Origin: Clostridia bacterium
GTDB taxonomy: Bacteria > Bacillota > Clostridia > Oscillospirales > CAG-272
Direction of reading: 5' to 3'
NCBI GenBank assembly: GCA_017540285.1
Contig: JAFYBI010000135.1
Location: 1-7,007, forward strand
DNA: 7,007 bases
Shown here: piece by piece, positions 5,958 to 7,007 of the stretch
Numbering within the stretch: the stretch's first letter is position 1
Layout of the letters: each line of letters begins with the position of its first letter
Position numbers and translations under genes: made by a program
Notes under the pieces: model-generated
Databases searched by the model: none
The model's input: only the letters and a program-made list of their open reading frames with translations
Told to the model about the DNA's origin: nothing

Positions 5958-6710
5958 ATGAACAACAATCCCGACCGCATCGTCGCCCAGGTGGCGGGCA
6001 ACCCGATCATGGAGAGCGACATCGACGAGGCGCTCCGCTCGATGGGTCAGCGCGCGCAGAGCTACAACAACCCGCAGGGCAGGGCGATCCTGCTCGATCA
6101 GATCATCGCGCGCCGTCTCTTCCTCCTCGACGCGCAGAAGAACCTCATGGAGCGCGAGCCCGCGTTCAAGGAACAGCTCAAGCGCGTGAAAGACGACATG
6201 CTGACGAACTACGCGATCCAGAAGTCCGTCGAGCGCGTCCGCGTGACCGACGACGAGGTGAAGAAGTTTTACGAGGAAAATCCGGATCAGTTCGAAGCGG
6301 GCCTGACGTTCGCGGCGAGCCACATCCTCGTGGATTCCGAGGAGCAGGCGGCTGAGATCCGCGCGAAGATCGCGTCCGGCGAGATGACGTTCGAGGATGC
6401 GGCGAAGGCATACTCCTCCTGCCCGTCGAAGGCGCAGGGCGGCGACCTCGGCGAGTTCGGACACGGCCAGATGGTGCCGGAATTCGAGGAGGCGTGCGCG
6501 GCCATGGAGGTCGGGGATCTCTCGAATCCCGTCAAGACGCAGTTCGGATGGCATGTCATCCGCCTCAACAAGAAGGAACAGGGCGGGAAGATGGCGTTCG
6601 CCGACGTGAAGGATGAGATCCGTCAGGCGCTTCTCGGCGAGAAGCAGCAGGCGGCGTATCAGAGCCGGATCAACCAGCTGAAGATCCTGTTCCCGGTGGA
6701 CAAAATTTAA
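5958..6710 (+). CDS. Cytosolic parvulin-type peptidyl-prolyl cis-trans isomerase (PpiC/rotamase family)
   Basis: A 250-residue foldase that speeds cis-trans isomerisation of prolyl bonds. Residues 1 to about 110 form a helical SurA/PrsA-like N-terminal chaperone region (VAGNPIMESDIDEAL, LLDQIIARRLFLLDA, VTDDEVKKFYEENPDQF). The parvulin domain covers about 118-205, with ASHILV (120-125, His122), GGDLGEFGHG (161-170), MVPEFE (172-177) and QFGWHVI (195-201, His199). Cys155 sits where parvulins often have a catalytic Cys or Asp. The family's secreted members, PrsA lipoproteins and SurA, have a signal sequence. This protein starts MNNNPDRIVAQ without a hydrophobic segment or lipobox, so it should act in the cytoplasm. 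AAAGGA (5944-5949) lies eight bases before the ATG. The transcript ends in the structured repeat region and terminator described below. Confidence 0.92.
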   Translation: MNNNPDRIVAQVAGNPIMESDIDEALRSMGQRAQSYNNPQGRAILLDQIIARRLFLLDAQKNLMEREPAFKEQLKRVKDDMLTNYAIQKSVERVRVTDDEVKKFYEENPDQFEAGLTFAASHILVDSEEQAAEIRAKIASGEMTFEDAAKAYSSCPSKAQGGDLGEFGHGQMVPEFEEACAAMEVGDLSNPVKTQFGWHVIRLNKKEQGGKMAFADVKDEIRQALLGEKQQAAYQSRINQLKILFPVDKI

Positions 6711-6716
6711 CCGGCG

Positions 6717-6829
6717 ACCGCGGGGTCCGCGGAGACACATGACGAACTCGCCTACGGCAAGTTCGTTCACCAACCGGGCGGTGCCCGGGGACACATGACG
6801 AACTCGCCTTCGGCAAGTTCGTTCACCAA
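6717..6829 (+). repeat. Two tandem 56-bp units, each folding into two hairpins, in the 3' region of the parvulin gene
   Basis: Unit 1 begins at 6717 and unit 2 at 6773, a period of 56 bp. Each starts with a 6-bp GC stem around a GGT loop: ccgcgg-ggt-ccgcgg (6718-6732) and ccgggc-ggt-gcccgg (6774-6788). A nearly identical 40-bp stretch follows (6734-6773 and 6790-6829; one difference, A6754 versus T6810). It holds acgaact and agttcgt arms plus an inner gcc/ggc pair around a three-base loop. The first stems differ by two compensatory pair changes, so the fold is kept while the sequence drifts. The element could be RNA structure at the transcript end, a REP-like mobile palindrome, or a protein-binding site. 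It is not a recognised family to me. Confidence 0.85.
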
Positions 6830-6833
6830 GACA

Positions 6834-6870
6834 GAAATTGCGTATCTGAAAAGGTACGCATTTCTTTTTT
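6834..6870 (+). terminator. Intrinsic terminator of the SDR/parvulin operon
   Basis: The left arm gaaattgcgta (6834-6844) pairs with tacgcatttc (6855-6864) with one bulged T and a 10-base loop, followed directly by six T (6865-6870). It starts four bases after the second repeat unit and is the end of the operon. Confidence 0.88.
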
Positions 6871-6903
6871 CTGCGCGGCTGCGCTTGCGGGGACATGCAG
6901 CGG

Positions 6904-6921
6904 TCTCCTTTATGCAGGAGA
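6904..6921. other. Perfect 6-bp hairpin in the right-edge intergenic region
   Basis: tctcct (6904-6909) and aggaga (6916-6921) pair around a ttatgc loop. There is no T-run, so it is not a terminator. It is the first of three hairpins in 6871-7007. That stretch has no convincing gene. Confidence 0.4.
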
Positions 6922-6932
6922 GGAAAAGGTCA

Positions 6933-6956
6933 GAGAAAGTCCTGCGGGACTTTCTC
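6933..6956. repeat. Perfect 10-bp palindromic hairpin
   Basis: gagaaagtcc (6933-6942) and ggactttctc (6947-6956) pair perfectly around tgcg. Neither strand has a T-run after it, so it is not a standard terminator. Its form, a long perfect stem with a tiny GC loop, suggests a dispersed palindromic repeat or a site for a structure-binding protein. One copy in the window cannot decide between these. Confidence 0.6.
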
Positions 6957-6986
6957 CCATTGATTATTGCCTCACGGCGTGCCCAA

Positions 6987-7007
6987 GAGGCCTCCGGAAC
7001 CGGCCTC
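6987..7007. other. Hairpin at the window edge
   Basis: gaggcc (6987-6992) and ggcctc (7002-7007) pair around a 9-base loop, and the stem may continue outside the window. It could be part of a terminator of a neighbouring gene; the edge prevents a decision. Confidence 0.35.

Noticed and set aside
6717..6829. The tandem repeats as a CRISPR array
   Set aside because: There are only two units and no unique spacer between them; the full 56 bp is repeated, and no cas gene is present.
5925..6896. Minus-strand 323-codon frame with AAAGGAG eight bases before its ATG
   Set aside because: The ribosome-binding-like sequence looks tempting, but the frame runs through the terminator and both repeat units and is fully antisense to the parvulin gene, with no domain.
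6795..7007. Plus-strand frame open to the window edge, starting with ATG inside repeat unit 2
   Set aside because: It runs through the repeat, the terminator and the hairpins. The first repeat's equivalent ATG soon hits a stop, there is no good ribosome binding site, and the 56-bp period does not keep frame.

Overview
The window looks like a high-GC Gram-positive anaerobe, most plausibly a gut clostridium of the Oscillospiraceae/Ruminococcaceae type. The oxygen-sensitive class III ribonucleotide reductase indicates anaerobic life. AGGAGG-type ribosome binding sites, well-formed sigma-A promoters with 17-bp spacers, a pair of NrdR boxes and a DUF4037 gene all fit Clostridia. The taxonomic placement is inference; no rRNA or other marker gene is present.

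Left part, minus strand (1-1686): nrdG (910-1602) encodes the radical-SAM activase and is followed by nrdD (681 to beyond the left edge), the anaerobic ribonucleoside-triphosphate reductase. NrdG puts the glycyl radical on NrdD so that NrdD can make dNTPs without oxygen. The 228-bp gap between them is not passive. It holds two NrdR boxes 31 bp apart, a strong promoter, and a leader with a terminator-like hairpin overlapped by a competing hairpin. nrdG has its own promoter (1658-1686) with no visible NrdR box.

Centre, plus strand (1810-5071): a sigma-A promoter drives a three-gene operon. The first gene encodes a tetratricopeptide-repeat protein and overlaps by 14 nt a DUF4037 nucleotidyltransferase-fold protein. 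A membrane-anchored or secreted alpha/beta hydrolase of the pectin acetylesterase/Notum type follows 19 nt later. The physiological job of this operon is unknown. A small terminator lies after the hydrolase.

Right part, plus strand (5084-6870): an extended -10 promoter drives a short-chain dehydrogenase and then a cytosolic parvulin-type peptidyl-prolyl isomerase. The transcript ends in two tandem 56-bp units, each folding into two hairpins, followed directly by an intrinsic terminator.

Right edge (6871-7007): no convincing gene, but three further perfect hairpins. The most unusual signals in the window are the tandem two-hairpin units, whose first stems differ by two compensatory base-pair changes, and the attenuator-like nrdD leader. 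There is no CRISPR array, insertion sequence, prophage, tRNA or rRNA.
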